A DNA stretch of 64,000 bases from Holophagae bacterium (GCA_029263455.1 JAJCXM010000003.1:310001-374000), one strand, 5' to 3'. Shown: positions 8,440-18,289, counted from the stretch's first letter. Notes: generated from the sequence alone by a model not told the origin. Program-made: numbers and translations.

Positions 8440-11400
8440 TCAAAATGTGAACTGATTCAGAAACGCAGTCATATCTTGGACGTCGAGCACGCCATTACTA
8501 TTGGCATCTAAAGTAACGTCAAAATTGAATGGGTCACGCCACGACTCAAGCGGAAAAAGCTGCAACGGATGGGCATAGATTGAAAAGTGGCGTTCCTGTT
8601 GACTTAGGTTGCCAGCAATGTCTTTTATTTCGACATTCAGGGACCCACCCACCAGTCCAAATATGGGAATTGCTAGGTCGTAAGCCCAGATATGGTCATC
8701 TATCTGAACAAAACTCGCGGCTAGATCGGTCCCGGGCGCTTGGCCATCAATCTCGAAGTCAGCAATTACGCTGAATTGGGTCACATCAAGCCCTGAATAA
8801 TAATCAAATAGCCCGATCCTGATCTGATTCAAAGGTTCAAAGACATAACCTGAACGCGGCTTGCTAATAGTTAGAGTGGGTCGCAAATCATCGAGAAACC
8901 ATCCAAACTGAACGCGCGAAACACCAACGGCATCAGTTACGTTGACAGGACAGCCCAAATCGACCCAGGTCGCAAGCATCATCTTTTCATCTTCAGTCAG
9001 CGATGGGATTGGCTGACCTGTGACTGGATGGACACTGCCAACTGGAGGCATGATCGTGCCCTCAAAATCAAGATCAGCCTCGTTGGGATTGCTGCCAACC
9101 GGTAAGGTATTAGCATCTCCTGGCACAGTTTCGGTTGGATGATCGCTATTAGACCAGCCATCTAAACGCTCACCAAAAATCTTCCAAATCAACATACTAC
9201 GGCGAGATTGAAATTGACGGATATAGCGGGACGCGTTGGTTTGACGCCAATTCCCGTTGCTAATTACGGGAGGATAACCATAGTCAGCGTCCTGATCTCT
9301 CGCCAACCGGTTATAGCTATTTTCGTGTCGATCTACGATGGACTCATCATCCAACACCAATTCGGCTGTTGGATTACTCAGGTTATGGCACGGAACGCAT
9401 GAACGCGCCAACACGGGTTTGATGTCCCTGTGGTACTCGACATCAAGTGCTCGTTCGGCAATCACATTGGTCGTTGTTTGGCCTGCAATACGCGTGAGCA
9501 CTGGCGTCTGCAATGCAAGATCCTGGATCACATAGTCTGGTGACGCAGCCGCCGTCTGGCCGAAGTCGGTCGGTAATTCAGCGTGCGCATGACAGCCACC
9601 GCAATCGTATCTAGCTTCGCCGGGCCGCACTTGATGCCAAGTTTGAGACGAATTCAACACCATCCTTTTGTCATCCAACGCTTGAAAGGTGAAAGCAACA
9701 TCTGCGGGAAGACGCACCAAGAAGCTGGTATCCGGATTGCCATCACCGTCTAGAAGCGTCTGACCACCACTATCCGTTTTTCTCAGCGGCACTTCACCAA
9801 GAATACGTAGCCGTTCATTGGCATGGCTGTGAAAATTCCGTTCGGCCCCACAACAGCCACCATTTGGCCCATAACTACGGTGGCTTGTGGGTTCCATAGC
9901 CAAGATGCGAACCGCGAAAATATCATCGTCGCCGTACAGTCCAGAATCCGCACCCTGCGTAAACCAATTGGTACTGGCGTTGTTTTCTGAAGTATTAAAA
10001 GGATCTAAGCCATTAAAGGCTGCTTCGCCTCGGCCAGGAAACGTATTGCGATTAATCATGCTTGCCGAACCAACCAGGGCAAATGGCGTTCCTGGGGGGA
10101 GTTCACTAAATAACATGCCGTCATTGGGCAAGAATGGCTTGCTAGCAGGTTTCTCGATTCCGTAGATGCGATCATAGGGAACCAATGCCTTCGGCCAGTT
10201 TTCGTTGTAGTTTGGATCGTTTTTGATCAAGACTAGCTCGCCTGGAACAGACACGGGCGCATTATCAACTAATACATAGATACCAGCATCGTAATATGGG
10301 ATGGGTGTTGGGCGATTGAGATCGTTTGCAGGACCCGGCGTCCATACGATGAGCAGATCGTTTTCAGGTGCCGCGGAAGGATGGGTCACTTTCCCAACGC
10401 GTTCGCTTAAGGGATCGAGAGGATCAGATAGGGGTGCGCCTGAATCCGTGCCCCAAGTAAATGGCGTCAGGCCCCGCAATCCAGACGGAGAAAAGGGATA
10501 ACGCTCGTAGCGAGGCAACCCGTTTGCATAAACACCGGCTTGAATCGCTGGGTTCGATGGGTCATTGGCAATGGGCGATCCGAAGGCGGGTTGTATCGCA
10601 GGATTCGCTGGAAAAGCGATCAAGGCTCCGAAGCCATTATTGTTGAGGTTGTAATAGTCGACGACGGCGATTTCGCCGTTACTCAGTTGCGTTTGGAAGT
10701 GGAAGGCCTGGGGCCCAGCAAAGGCACTCATCAAGGGACCCCAATTTCGTCCATCTGGCCAAATTGACCATAATCCCCACATACGCTGGTCACGAAAGCC
10801 CTGTGCTTCATAAGACGAGAACATTACTCTGCCATCCATCAGAACCGTAGGATGTAATGCGGATCCAATATTGAGAAAGCCAACTTGCTCCACGTTTTCG
10901 CCGTTCTGGTCCATCACGTATAGTTGTAAACACGTTTGTGTATAGGATTTATTGGGTAAGAATCCGTTTCTGTTGGTCGTGAACATCAGCCGACCATCTG
11001 GCAATGGACATGGGCCCAAATTGAGGATGCCATAGCCAAGATAATTTTCGTCTGCTGCGGCGCCGTTACCAGTCGGGTCGCTAGACCAATTGCCCGCTGC
11101 CGTATTTGGTGTCCACTCTTGAAACGTAAGCCTGATTTCTGTTCGCGTGGCCATATCCATTCGGTAGATGTCCGCACCATCCCAAGGAAGATCGCCGCGC
11201 TGAGGATTGAGACCGGCCGGCGTCATGTCTAAGAACCGGCTATAAAAGAGCGTCTGACCATCAAAGGAGACTGCCGTATCTATCACGGCACCTAATCCCG
11301 CGGCCACCAGCACCTCTTCGCTACCATCTGGATGCAGCAACATCAGGTCACTACCGGGCTCGATACTGGCGGGGTGAAAAACCTCAGGCCAGATGGTATT

Positions 11401-11508
11401 GGTGAGGTCACCATATCGAGGCGAACGGACATAAACAATATCGTAGTCTACAACTTGAGCCATCAAGGGACTTAACGCCAACGCAACTAAGCAGATTTGC
11501 CTAATCAT
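8440..11508 (-). CDS. HzsA-related di-haem protein with PD40-like repeats and dockerin-like tail
   Basis: 1022 residues with a signal peptide (MIRQICLVALALSPLMAQ). The N-terminal half is a TolB/PD40-like propeller (DIVYVRSPR, GADIYRMDMATRTEIRLT, CPLPDGRLMFTTNR). Two haem motifs follow, CGGCH (636-640) and CVPCH (704-708), then IMPPVGSVHP and an immunoglobulin-like region. The combination matches proteins annotated as related to hydrazine synthase subunit alpha; that relationship says nothing about hydrazine chemistry here, as no partner subunits are present. The extreme C-terminus DANSNGVLDVQDMTAFLNQF is one dockerin-like calcium loop. It faces the choice-of-anchor-B gene, with only 10 bp between the stops. 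Confidence 0.8.
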   Translation of the reverse strand: MIRQICLVALALSPLMAQVVDYDIVYVRSPRYGDLTNTIWPEVFHPASIEPGSDLMLLHPDGSEEVLVAAGLGAVIDTAVSFDGQTLFYSRFLDMTPAGLNPQRGDLPWDGADIYRMDMATRTEIRLTFQEWTPNTAAGNWSSDPTGNGAAADENYLGYGILNLGPCPLPDGRLMFTTNRNGFLPNKSYTQTCLQLYVMDQNGENVEQVGFLNIGSALHPTVLMDGRVMFSSYEAQGFRDQRMWGLWSIWPDGRNWGPLMSAFAGPQAFHFQTQLSNGEIAVVDYYNLNNNGFGALIAFPANPAIQPAFGSPIANDPSNPAIQAGVYANGLPRYERYPFSPSGLRGLTPFTWGTDSGAPLSDPLDPLSERVGKVTHPSAAPENDLLIVWTPGPANDLNRPTPIPYYDAGIYVLVDNAPVSVPGELVLIKNDPNYNENWPKALVPYDRIYGIEKPASKPFLPNDGMLFSELPPGTPFALVGSASMINRNTFPGRGEAAFNGLDPFNTSENNASTNWFTQGADSGLYGDDDIFAVRILAMEPTSHRSYGPNGGCCGAERNFHSHANERLRILGEVPLRKTDSGGQTLLDGDGNPDTSFLVRLPADVAFTFQALDDKRMVLNSSQTWHQVRPGEARYDCGGCHAHAELPTDFGQTAAASPDYVIQDLALQTPVLTRIAGQTTTNVIAERALDVEYHRDIKPVLARSCVPCHNLSNPTAELVLDDESIVDRHENSYNRLARDQDADYGYPPVISNGNWRQTNASRYIRQFQSRRSMLIWKIFGERLDGWSNSDHPTETVPGDANTLPVGSNPNEADLDFEGTIMPPVGSVHPVTGQPIPSLTEDEKMMLATWVDLGCPVNVTDAVGVSRVQFGWFLDDLRPTLTISKPRSGYVFEPLNQIRIGLFDYYSGLDVTQFSVIADFEIDGQAPGTDLAASFVQIDDHIWAYDLAIPIFGLVGGSLNVEIKDIAGNLSQQERHFSIYAHPLQLFPLESWRDPFNFDVTLDANSNGVLDVQDMTAFLNQFTF

Positions 11509-11816
11509 GAATCGTGCCCAGCAATATGGCTAGTGTCCAACTATATGGATCGTGTCCGACTATTTTATTCACTGGCTTCTAAACTCCGTAACCAAGGCCT
11601 TGATCCATTACATGCCTGAGACGCACATAATTCAAGGCACACCCTCCCAAAACGGTCACGTATGTGAGCCAAATCACCTCAACGGACTTGGAAAGTGCGT
11701 TTAGCCGGGCTAGAAACAAACACGATCGCTGTTGACTGAATAAGGGTCAATGGTTAGGCTTCGATAAAAGTGTCTCGCAGCTAACACTTAGCGTGCCCTA
11801 TCGTTCAGGAGTTCTC
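11509..11816. other. Intergenic region between divergent genes
   Basis: This region carries the promoters of the HzsA-related gene (leftward) and the serine hydrolase (rightward). Near 11531-11565 a short imperfect direct repeat, GTGTCCAACTAT / GTGTCCGACTAT, lies just upstream of the HzsA-related gene and could be an operator; this is only suggestive. The rest shows no gene or strong structure. Confidence 0.4.
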
Positions 11817-13508
11817 ATGTTGATCATCCTACTGACCTTACTATTTGCGACTGATGTACCTGCCGCCGAAGACCCGATTTCGCCGAACGTTAGGGAGAAT
11901 ATCCGCTTGCGCGTGGTGTATCAACATTTTCCAAGCATTGCCATAGGTGTCATAGCGGCTGAAGGTACGACTTATGCCACCTGGGGTGAGGTTAGCTCTG
12001 GCGTTCAGGCAGACGAACTGTCGGTATACGAAATCGGAAGTATCTCAAAAGTATTCACGGGTATTTTGTTGGCCGACCAAGTAATAAAAGGCACATTGAA
12101 ACTCGATACTCCTGTGCAATCCCTATTGCCAACGGGCGTTAGCGCACCGTTATTTGACGGGCACGACATACAGCTATTTCATCTTTCAACTCATTCGTCC
12201 GGGCTGCCGCGCATGCCAGACAACTTCAACCCAGCAAATCCAGCCAACCCATACGTCGACTATAGTGAACAACTTCTCTTCGAGTTCTTAACACACCACA
12301 AAATGAGGCGCGCACCAGGAAGCGACTTTGAATATTCAAATTACGCTGTTGGTCTATTGGGCCATTTGTTAGCCCAAAAATCTGGTTCGTCATATCCCCA
12401 ACTCGTACAGGAGACAATCGCCAAACCGCTGGCTATGAAAATGACTGCGGTCACCCTAACTCCAGAGATGCGCAAACACCTGGCACCGCCAACCAGCAAT
12501 GGCGTGGTCGTCTCGCTTTGGGATTTAACCACCCTCGCCGGAGCCGGTGGCATTCGTTCAAACGTCCAGGACATGTGTGTGTTCATAAAAGCAAATATGG
12601 GCATGGTTGAAACCGACCTACGGGCGGCTATGGACCTTTCACATCAACAGCACTATCAAGCACCAAACGGCACAAGAATAGGACTTGGATGGCATATCAA
12701 AACCGGCGACCCAGATATTATCTGGCACAACGGCGGAACAGGCGGCTACCGCACCTTTGCTGGCTTCACCGCCGATCATTCGAAGGGGGTTGTGGTCTTA
12801 ACCAATTCCACCCGTAACTCAAACGATATCGGCTTTCACCTTCTAGACGCGACCAATGAGCTTGCGATCCCCAAGAAATCGCTGCTATCAATCATGGCGC
12901 CAGTGCTCGAATCGGACGGCATCAAAGCGGCTCAGGATTTATTCTACAAATTACGTGTTGAATCGGCTGATTCGCTTGAATTCCGCGAAACAGATTTCAA
13001 TAACCTTGGTTACGAATACTTAGCTAACGGTGACCTTGAAAAGGCGATCGCCATCTTCGCCTTAAACGTCGAAGCCTTTCCTGAAGGATTCAACACCTAC
13101 GATTCCCTTGCTGAGGCCTACATGGTGAATGGTCAGAACGAACTGGCAATTGCCAATTACAATAAATCACTCGCACTCAATCCTGGCAACGACAATGCCC
13201 GTGCCAAACTAGCAGAGCTTGGGCAAGCAACTGAAGCCGAACATCAAGTGGCAGCTGCTACACTCAAAGACTATCAGGGCACTTACCAGCTGACGCCTCA
13301 ATTCTCGATTTATGTGACTGTCGAAGGCAATCAGCTATTTGCTCAAGCAACCGGACAACAAAGATTCCAAGTATTTCCCGAATCAGATAACCTCTTCTAC
13401 TACAAGGTTGTGGAAGCCAAACTTGAATTCCATCGGGATCAAACAGGTAGCGTGAACGCTATGACCCTGCACCAGAACGGCAAACATCGCGGCGAACGTG
13501 TTAAATAG
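11817..13508 (+). CDS. Serine hydrolase of the class C beta-lactamase family with TPR region
   Basis: 563 residues from ATG 11817, chosen because AGGAG lies five bases upstream; a GTG at 11793 is also in frame. A signal peptide is followed by the penicillin-binding/beta-lactamase fold with all three motifs: S75-I-S-K78, Y173-S-N175 and HNGGTGGY at 304-311 in the position of KTG. HxG in place of KTG is common in esterase or peptidase members of this family. Residues about 395-460 form TPR-like helices (NLGYEYLANGDLEKAIAIF, NELAIANYNKSLALNPGN), and a beta-rich domain of about 90 residues closes the protein. Probably a periplasmic hydrolase of peptides or peptidoglycan fragments; substrate unknown. 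Confidence 0.88.
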   Translation: MLIILLTLLFATDVPAAEDPISPNVRENIRLRVVYQHFPSIAIGVIAAEGTTYATWGEVSSGVQADELSVYEIGSISKVFTGILLADQVIKGTLKLDTPVQSLLPTGVSAPLFDGHDIQLFHLSTHSSGLPRMPDNFNPANPANPYVDYSEQLLFEFLTHHKMRRAPGSDFEYSNYAVGLLGHLLAQKSGSSYPQLVQETIAKPLAMKMTAVTLTPEMRKHLAPPTSNGVVVSLWDLTTLAGAGGIRSNVQDMCVFIKANMGMVETDLRAAMDLSHQQHYQAPNGTRIGLGWHIKTGDPDIIWHNGGTGGYRTFAGFTADHSKGVVVLTNSTRNSNDIGFHLLDATNELAIPKKSLLSIMAPVLESDGIKAAQDLFYKLRVESADSLEFRETDFNNLGYEYLANGDLEKAIAIFALNVEAFPEGFNTYDSLAEAYMVNGQNELAIANYNKSLALNPGNDNARAKLAELGQATEAEHQVAAATLKDYQGTYQLTPQFSIYVTVEGNQLFAQATGQQRFQVFPESDNLFYYKVVEAKLEFHRDQTGSVNAMTLHQNGKHRGERVK

Positions 13509-13528
13509 AGACCACTAACAAGACAGCC

Positions 13529-14122
13529 TTATGACTTGAAACCATCAAATGAGTTGAAGAAACAGAATTCTGACGTTGGTTTTCGCGCTCTGGCCTTAAA
13601 TTCAAGCTCCTGTAGACGTTGTGGTAGCTGCTTAGCATCACCAAGATGGCCGATGGCGATTCCGGTCACCACATCAACATTTTCCGGAACGTCGTACACG
13701 TCAGCAATTCGGTCTCGGTCAATACCCGCCATTTGGTGTAAAAAGAGTCCGCGGCTTGTGGCCTCAATGGTCAGATTCGCGATAGCAAGTCCGACATCGT
13801 GCCAAGCATGTGCATTGGCCTTTCCATTGTGAGCGAAACTGCGTTGCGCAAACGTCAGCATCAAGACGCCGGCATTTTTGGCCCACAGACGATTGCCTTC
13901 CGTTAAACAGGAAAGCATGAGTTCGAATGATTCGCGTTTTTCCGTGTGGGCGAGCAAAAAGATCCAGGGTTGCTCATTGAAGCATGACGACGCCCAACGT
14001 GCTGCTTCTAACAAAGCATGCAAATTTTCTTTTGAGACACCTCGCCCTGAAAACGCCCGAGGGCTCCATCTCTGGGATATTAACTCGTGGACTGGCGTAT
14101 CTAAATCTGCTGGTTTCTTCAT
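13529..14122 (-). CDS. Nitroreductase family protein
   Basis: 197 residues from ATG 14122, with GAGGTG six bases upstream; a GTG three codons earlier is in frame. The N-terminus ISQRWSPRAFSGRGVS matches the FMN-binding R-S-x-R-x-F motif of nitroreductases. ASSCFNEQPWIFLLA follows, and the C-terminal GIAIGHLGD is typical of the second FMN-binding segment. These are dimeric flavoproteins that use NAD(P)H to reduce nitro compounds, quinones or related substrates in the cytoplasm. It is transcribed divergently from the DUF2071 gene and convergently with the serine hydrolase. Substrate cannot be inferred. Confidence 0.9.
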   Translation of the reverse strand: MKKPADLDTPVHELISQRWSPRAFSGRGVSKENLHALLEAARWASSCFNEQPWIFLLAHTEKRESFELMLSCLTEGNRLWAKNAGVLMLTFAQRSFAHNGKANAHAWHDVGLAIANLTIEATSRGLFLHQMAGIDRDRIADVYDVPENVDVVTGIAIGHLGDAKQLPQRLQELEFKARARKPTSEFCFFNSFDGFKS

Positions 14123-14237
14123 GCGTTTCACCTCACAGCGGGATTATAGCGGCTATTTGACAGGGCCCCACAGTCAACCCTCCATAACTGATGCCCAAAT
14201 CACAGGCGACCGGCTGTTAAATTGAGTTGGCTATGGC

Positions 14238-14990
14238 ATGATGGAGCCCATGAACGACTCTCAACTTCACCGACCTTGGCCACGACCGAGAACCAGATGG
14301 TGGTGGCGACAACGTTGGAGCCAACTTGCCTTTATTCACTGGGAAGTGCCCGTTGAGTTGGTCCGAACCTGGCTGCCAGACACGCTTGAGGTTGATACCT
14401 GGAATGGAAAGACCTACCTCGGCATTGTGCCTTTCCTCATGCAAGATGTTCGACCTCGCTGGGGTTTCAGTGTGCCAGGTTTATCTAACTTCCCAGAAAT
14501 TAATGTACGTATTTACGTCACTGATGGCCATAAGCCCGGTGTCTGGTTCCTGAGTCTAGATGCGACACAACAACTCGCTGTCTGGGCTGCCAGGAATCTT
14601 TTTCATTTGCCGTATTATCGAGCAGATATCGGAGTTCAATCTTCGTCGGATGCAGTGCGTTATCAAGCCCAACGCAGAAAGAGTCCGCTAGCGTTTGATG
14701 CGGAGTATGGACCCGTCGGACCTGTTATTGAAGCGCTATCCGGCTCCCTCGAACATTGGCTTACCGAACGCTATTGTCTCTATGCCTTGCACCCTCGATT
14801 GGGTCTTTGTCGCAGCGAAGTCCACCACCTACCCTGGCCGCTTCAGCAGGCAAAGTTAGACATTAAAGTAAACACATTAGCGTCAGAATTTGTGGATTTG
14901 ACGCGCCCACCTGAACACGTCCATTTCGCTGCTGACTTGGATGTTGTGATGTGGCCGATTCGTCCGTTGGAGATTCGATCTGGACAGTAA
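14238..14990 (+). CDS. DUF2071 (YqjF-like) family protein
   Basis: 250 residues. Family marks are FIHWEVPVELVRTWLPDTLEVDTWNGKTYLGIVPFL, given here in parts (IHWEVPVELVRTWLP, then GKTYLGIVPFLM), and later FPEINVRIYVTDGHKPGVWFLSLD. The DUF2071 family is cytoplasmic and related in fold to acetoacetate decarboxylase-like proteins; no reaction is established for it. The start is uncertain: ATGs at 14238, 14241 and 14250 are all in frame and none has a good ribosome-binding site. It stands alone, divergent from the nitroreductase and convergent with the next gene, whose stop is 9 bp away. Confidence 0.85.
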   Translation: MMEPMNDSQLHRPWPRPRTRWWWRQRWSQLAFIHWEVPVELVRTWLPDTLEVDTWNGKTYLGIVPFLMQDVRPRWGFSVPGLSNFPEINVRIYVTDGHKPGVWFLSLDATQQLAVWAARNLFHLPYYRADIGVQSSSDAVRYQAQRRKSPLAFDAEYGPVGPVIEALSGSLEHWLTERYCLYALHPRLGLCRSEVHHLPWPLQQAKLDIKVNTLASEFVDLTRPPEHVHFAADLDVVMWPIRPLEIRSGQ

Positions 14991-14999
14991 ATCTGAGCC

Positions 15000-15677
15000 T
15001 TATGGTTCAGCTTGTTTCGTTTTAAATACATGCTGCAAATCTGAGACATCAGCCTGAAGTTCCACGAGCATTTGATGGATAGCTCGATGAAAGTATATAT
15101 ACCAACGGTACTTGCCTCTAAGGTGCTGATTTGAATCATAAAAAGCACTTGTTTCTTGATCCATATCGGGCACTAATAAGGTCATCAAGTAGTCGTTATA
15201 TCTTTCACTGACGACCGAAAGATAATTAACTTTTATGAAGAGCAACTCAACCTGCCGAATCAGTTCTTCATCCAAAACATCGAATCCGCCGGTTGAGAGC
15301 ATGGCGTCCCAGCTGCCTGTATTGACAGGCGCTGCTGGCAAAGGAATCGGCAAGGGACGGGGCATTTCACCGCGTTCATAAGCCTCAATAAAACCTTCCA
15401 TAAATGTTGTTTGATGATGAGCAACGGCCTCCTCAAACATCGAATCAAAAATAACCAGATCACCAATTAGACTTGATTGAATCCGGTTGAATTTTTGTTT
15501 GTCGCGTTGAGCTTCGCGATAGTCCTCCAATACGAACGCGCCGTAGACGCCAACAAATACAACCAACATTTCTGCCAATAATAAGCGAACACGACGGGCC
15601 CAACGGCTTGGCTGAGATTTGACTGAGATTACTTCGCCGTCTGGTGCACCGATGTTGGATGTTTCGTCGTGTTCCAT
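15000..15677 (-). CDS. Single-pass membrane protein of unknown function (DUF6090-like)
   Basis: 225 residues from ATG 15677 (a TTG two codons earlier is also in frame). The cytoplasmic N-terminus of about 30 residues is basic, followed by one membrane helix (LLLAEMLVVFVGVYGAFVLEDYREA) and a largely helical, probably periplasmic, domain. The helix-plus-EDYRE arrangement resembles DUF6090-type proteins, in which an Glu/Asp-Asn/Tyr stretch follows the helix. Residues 105-135 include a proline-rich stretch and NTGSWDAMLSTGGFDVLD. It follows the ABC permease gene on the same strand with 36 bp between and may be the last gene of that transcript. Function not recognised. Confidence 0.6.
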   Translation of the reverse strand: MEHDETSNIGAPDGEVISVKSQPSRWARRVRLLLAEMLVVFVGVYGAFVLEDYREAQRDKQKFNRIQSSLIGDLVIFDSMFEEAVAHHQTTFMEGFIEAYERGEMPRPLPIPLPAAPVNTGSWDAMLSTGGFDVLDEELIRQVELLFIKVNYLSVVSERYNDYLMTLLVPDMDQETSAFYDSNQHLRGKYRWYIYFHRAIHQMLVELQADVSDLQHVFKTKQAEP

Positions 15678-15719
15678 AACCAAGTCTACCGTTTAATCAA
15701 ATCCAATTGCTAGTACCAC

Positions 15720-16532
15720 TTAGGTCGTTTTTACATCTCGCCTGACCAACATTTGCCACGCTGTAACGGCCAAGCTGATTGAACAAACCAAGAGGATCAC
15801 CACATCTCGTGTGGGGAACATCCCTGTCTGCAGAACGCTCATAGGTTGGTAATAATACAGCAGGCTCAAGAATGCGGTCGCTTTTGCTGGCGCCCAGAAC
15901 TGTGCCGCGAAACTCCAGAAAAAAGATACAAGCACAAGCCCGATGCTCCAGCCAATGGCATTGCCTCTTCGTCTGCACAGCGTTGAAAAGAACATGCTCA
16001 AACATCCAACGGCTAGATAGAGACTCAAATAGTTAAAAGCGATAGAGAATGTATTCATCCAGGAAAAGGGAGCAGCGTTTTCTATTGAAATGGCTCCAAG
16101 CCAATGGCCCAAGACCCCAAAACTCACAATACCGGTGGCTGACATCACAAAAACAAATCCGTAAGAAACAAACAGGCGGCCACGAGAAAGCGGGAACGTT
16201 AATAGAAACTCGGCCGTACCACGATCTACTTCACCTGCCGGAAGTCGTGTGCAGCTCGTGACGGCATGGACCCAGCTCAACGCTAATATGACCGGATGAA
16301 CCCAAGAAAATGCACGTAAAGCCTGCGGCCCAAAATCTGCCGGGTCCGTGCCCAATAATGCTTGAACCAAGGTGCGAATGAAGCCAACGTTCATGATTTG
16401 ACCCATAAACTGTTCGCCCATGGTCGAAAAAACACGAGCTAGAATAATCTCAAACAACATAAACGCCACCGCACAAATCACGGCGATCTTGGCCGACTCA
16501 CGCCAGGCCTTTTTCAGAACGCCGCGATTCAC
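15720..16532 (-). CDS. ABC-2 type exporter permease
   Basis: 270 residues with six predicted membrane segments in the ABC-2 arrangement. The pattern DRGTAEFLLTFPLSRGRLFVSYG (residues about 95-117) is the conserved cytoplasmic loop seen before the third helix of ABC-2 permeases. The GTG start at 16532 overlaps the stop of the ATPase gene (GTGA), so the two are translationally coupled and form one transporter. ABC-2 systems export drugs, lipids or polysaccharides from the inner membrane; the substrate cannot be read from the sequence. Confidence 0.88.
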   Translation of the reverse strand: MNRGVLKKAWRESAKIAVICAVAFMLFEIILARVFSTMGEQFMGQIMNVGFIRTLVQALLGTDPADFGPQALRAFSWVHPVILALSWVHAVTSCTRLPAGEVDRGTAEFLLTFPLSRGRLFVSYGFVFVMSATGIVSFGVLGHWLGAISIENAAPFSWMNTFSIAFNYLSLYLAVGCLSMFFSTLCRRRGNAIGWSIGLVLVSFFWSFAAQFWAPAKATAFLSLLYYYQPMSVLQTGMFPTRDVVILLVCSISLAVTAWQMLVRRDVKTT

Positions 16533-17407
16533 GGATCCACCTGATAGTAAGAGTGGAACAGTCGCTCTAAATTTGGTGACTCGAAGCTCAAATCAGACGC
16601 CCCATGGTCCAAAGCCCAGGCGGCGATTTTCGAGGACGAGCCCTCAAACTCTCCTACCCACATTTTTGAGCTGCGTTGACTCCAAGCCACATCAACTGGG
16701 ACCTGCGATGGAGGTTCTTCCTGCCACAGGACTCGTACTAGCCGCTTGGCCTGTTGCTTCAGCTTGTGGATGGGTTCGTCGGCAACTATCTGGCCCTGCC
16801 TAATGATCACAATCTGATCACACAAAGACTCCACTTCCGACAACGTATGTGATGAAAACAATACCGTGGTTCCCGTTTGAGCACGCTGCTTTAACTCGGC
16901 CATTAATCTGCGTTGCATAACGGGATCTAATCCAGATGTAGGTTCATCCAACACAAGTAGATTTGACTGGTGAGACAGGGCCATTAAGATGCCCAACTTC
17001 TGTCGCATTCCTCGCGACATGTCACGCACTTTGACATCCTGAGGCAATTCGAAGAGTTCACTTAGCGTGCGCCAACGTTTGGAAAGGCTTTCGCCACGCA
17101 CATCTTCGATGAGCTTCAGGCCTGCCGCACCTGTTAACCATGGCCATAGCCTCACATCTCCGGGTAAATATCCTATGTCGCGTAGGTTATCTTGACGTGC
17201 CTTCCAACAATCTCGACCGGCGATGGTTGCTGCGCCTGAACTAGCCTGGATGAGGCCAACCAGGATGCGAATAAGCGTCGATTTACCAGCACCATTTGGC
17301 CCCAAAACACCACATAGCGTGGCCGCTGGAAGGATAAAGTCAATGCCGTCGACGCCACGACGCTGACCATACCACTTACTTAGTTGAGAACAATCAATCA
17401 ACGACAC
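16529..17407 (-). CDS. ABC transporter ATP-binding protein
   Basis: 292 residues with a full ABC nucleotide-binding domain: Walker A GPNGAGKST (about 36-44), signature MSRGMRQKLG (about 130), Walker B NLLVLDEPTSGLDP, and the switch histidine in LFSSHTLSEVE. A C-terminal region of about 80 residues is typical of ATPases paired with ABC-2 permeases. The start is GTG 17407 without a clear ribosome-binding site; the AlkD-like gene ends 5 bp upstream, so it probably relies on readthrough coupling. Together with the overlapping permease gene it powers export across the inner membrane. Confidence 0.92.
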   Translation of the reverse strand: MSLIDCSQLSKWYGQRRGVDGIDFILPAATLCGVLGPNGAGKSTLIRILVGLIQASSGAATIAGRDCWKARQDNLRDIGYLPGDVRLWPWLTGAAGLKLIEDVRGESLSKRWRTLSELFELPQDVKVRDMSRGMRQKLGILMALSHQSNLLVLDEPTSGLDPVMQRRLMAELKQRAQTGTTVLFSSHTLSEVESLCDQIVIIRQGQIVADEPIHKLKQQAKRLVRVLWQEEPPSQVPVDVAWSQRSSKMWVGEFEGSSSKIAAWALDHGASDLSFESPNLERLFHSYYQVDP

Positions 17408-17412
17408 AGGAT

Positions 17413-18111
17413 TTACGAGATCCCGAATTTCTTCTTGGCATAATCACTGGTGAGGTGTTTGACGACGTCAAATGGATCACATTTGCCGCGTCCTGATGTG
17501 ACCTCAATGGGCCCTATTTTCTTGGCTAACGCGAGTGCGACGCCATGAAGCCTTATATTTCGTTTACCTATTCCCATAAGCGATGCGGCCATCGCCAACT
17601 GGTTTGATGGCTCTTCGTCAGCAATTGTTGCCTGGATATGCTGGATGCAATTGAGGAAAAAGGCGTCGTCTGGACCACGCTTCTTTTTAGATACTTCATA
17701 AAGCAGCCCGTATCCACAGGAGCGACGTATCGGGTCTGGGCTATGGATCCATTCATCGGTTAGCTCTACGACAAAAGGCGTTTTTGCCAGGGTTGCCCCA
17801 CACGTTGAGAACACGTGAGCTAAATAGCCCTGGGCGACTTCTTCAACTTGTCGCTCGGCTTGAACGCGTGTCATTTGTTTAGGGTCATCAATGAGTAGAG
17901 CGATGATCTTAGCGTCGTAAAGTTCCGTATCCCAAAGCTGTAATGCCAAGACACGATCCTTGCCAATTGTTTTGGCTAATTTGCGTAATACAGTGAGACC
18001 AATGCCAAAGCTCTTGAGCCTTTCCTGTGATGGCTCCATCGTCTCCCAATTCTGAATACCCTTCTCATTCTGGTTTTCCTCAAGGAGATTCAGTACGTCC
18101 GTTTTGTCCAT
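17413..18111 (-). CDS. DNA alkylation repair protein (AlkD-like)
   Basis: 232 residues from ATG 18111. The open frame extends to 18237 but that part overlaps the promoter region of glgB and lacks family similarity. The protein is all-helical with HEAT-like repeats and fits the AlkD/COG4912 family: GIGLTVLRKLAKTIGKDRVLALQLWDTELYDAKI (in parts), then WIHSPDPIRRSCGYGLLYEV. AlkD removes N3- and N7-alkylated purines without base flipping. Here the C-terminal half is close to uncharacterised relatives (GIGKRNIRLHGVALALAKKIGPIEV), so activity is inferred only from the family. It is the first gene of a run with the ABC exporter, 5 bp apart. Confidence 0.75.
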   Translation of the reverse strand: MDKTDVLNLLEENQNEKGIQNWETMEPSQERLKSFGIGLTVLRKLAKTIGKDRVLALQLWDTELYDAKIIALLIDDPKQMTRVQAERQVEEVAQGYLAHVFSTCGATLAKTPFVVELTDEWIHSPDPIRRSCGYGLLYEVSKKKRGPDDAFFLNCIQHIQATIADEEPSNQLAMAASLMGIGKRNIRLHGVALALAKKIGPIEVTSGRGKCDPFDVVKHLTSDYAKKKFGIS

Positions 18112-18289
18112 GACCCATGCTACCAGAAGACTTGCACAACGTGGCAATTGTCGTTTCAAGAAGCTGTTTTCCCAATGATTGAGAGTCCCGAGATGGCCGA
18201 ACCCGCTTGTCTGTGGACAGGCTTCTGGCGCTCCCATATACTCGACTTATGTCCAACACTCATTTAAGTGCACAGGAATCAAAGTGACG

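Noticed and set aside
8440-11508. Hydrazine synthase and anammox metabolism.
   Set aside because: Only a relative of the alpha subunit is present, fused to a dockerin-like tail; no beta/gamma subunit or hydrazine dehydrogenase is visible.
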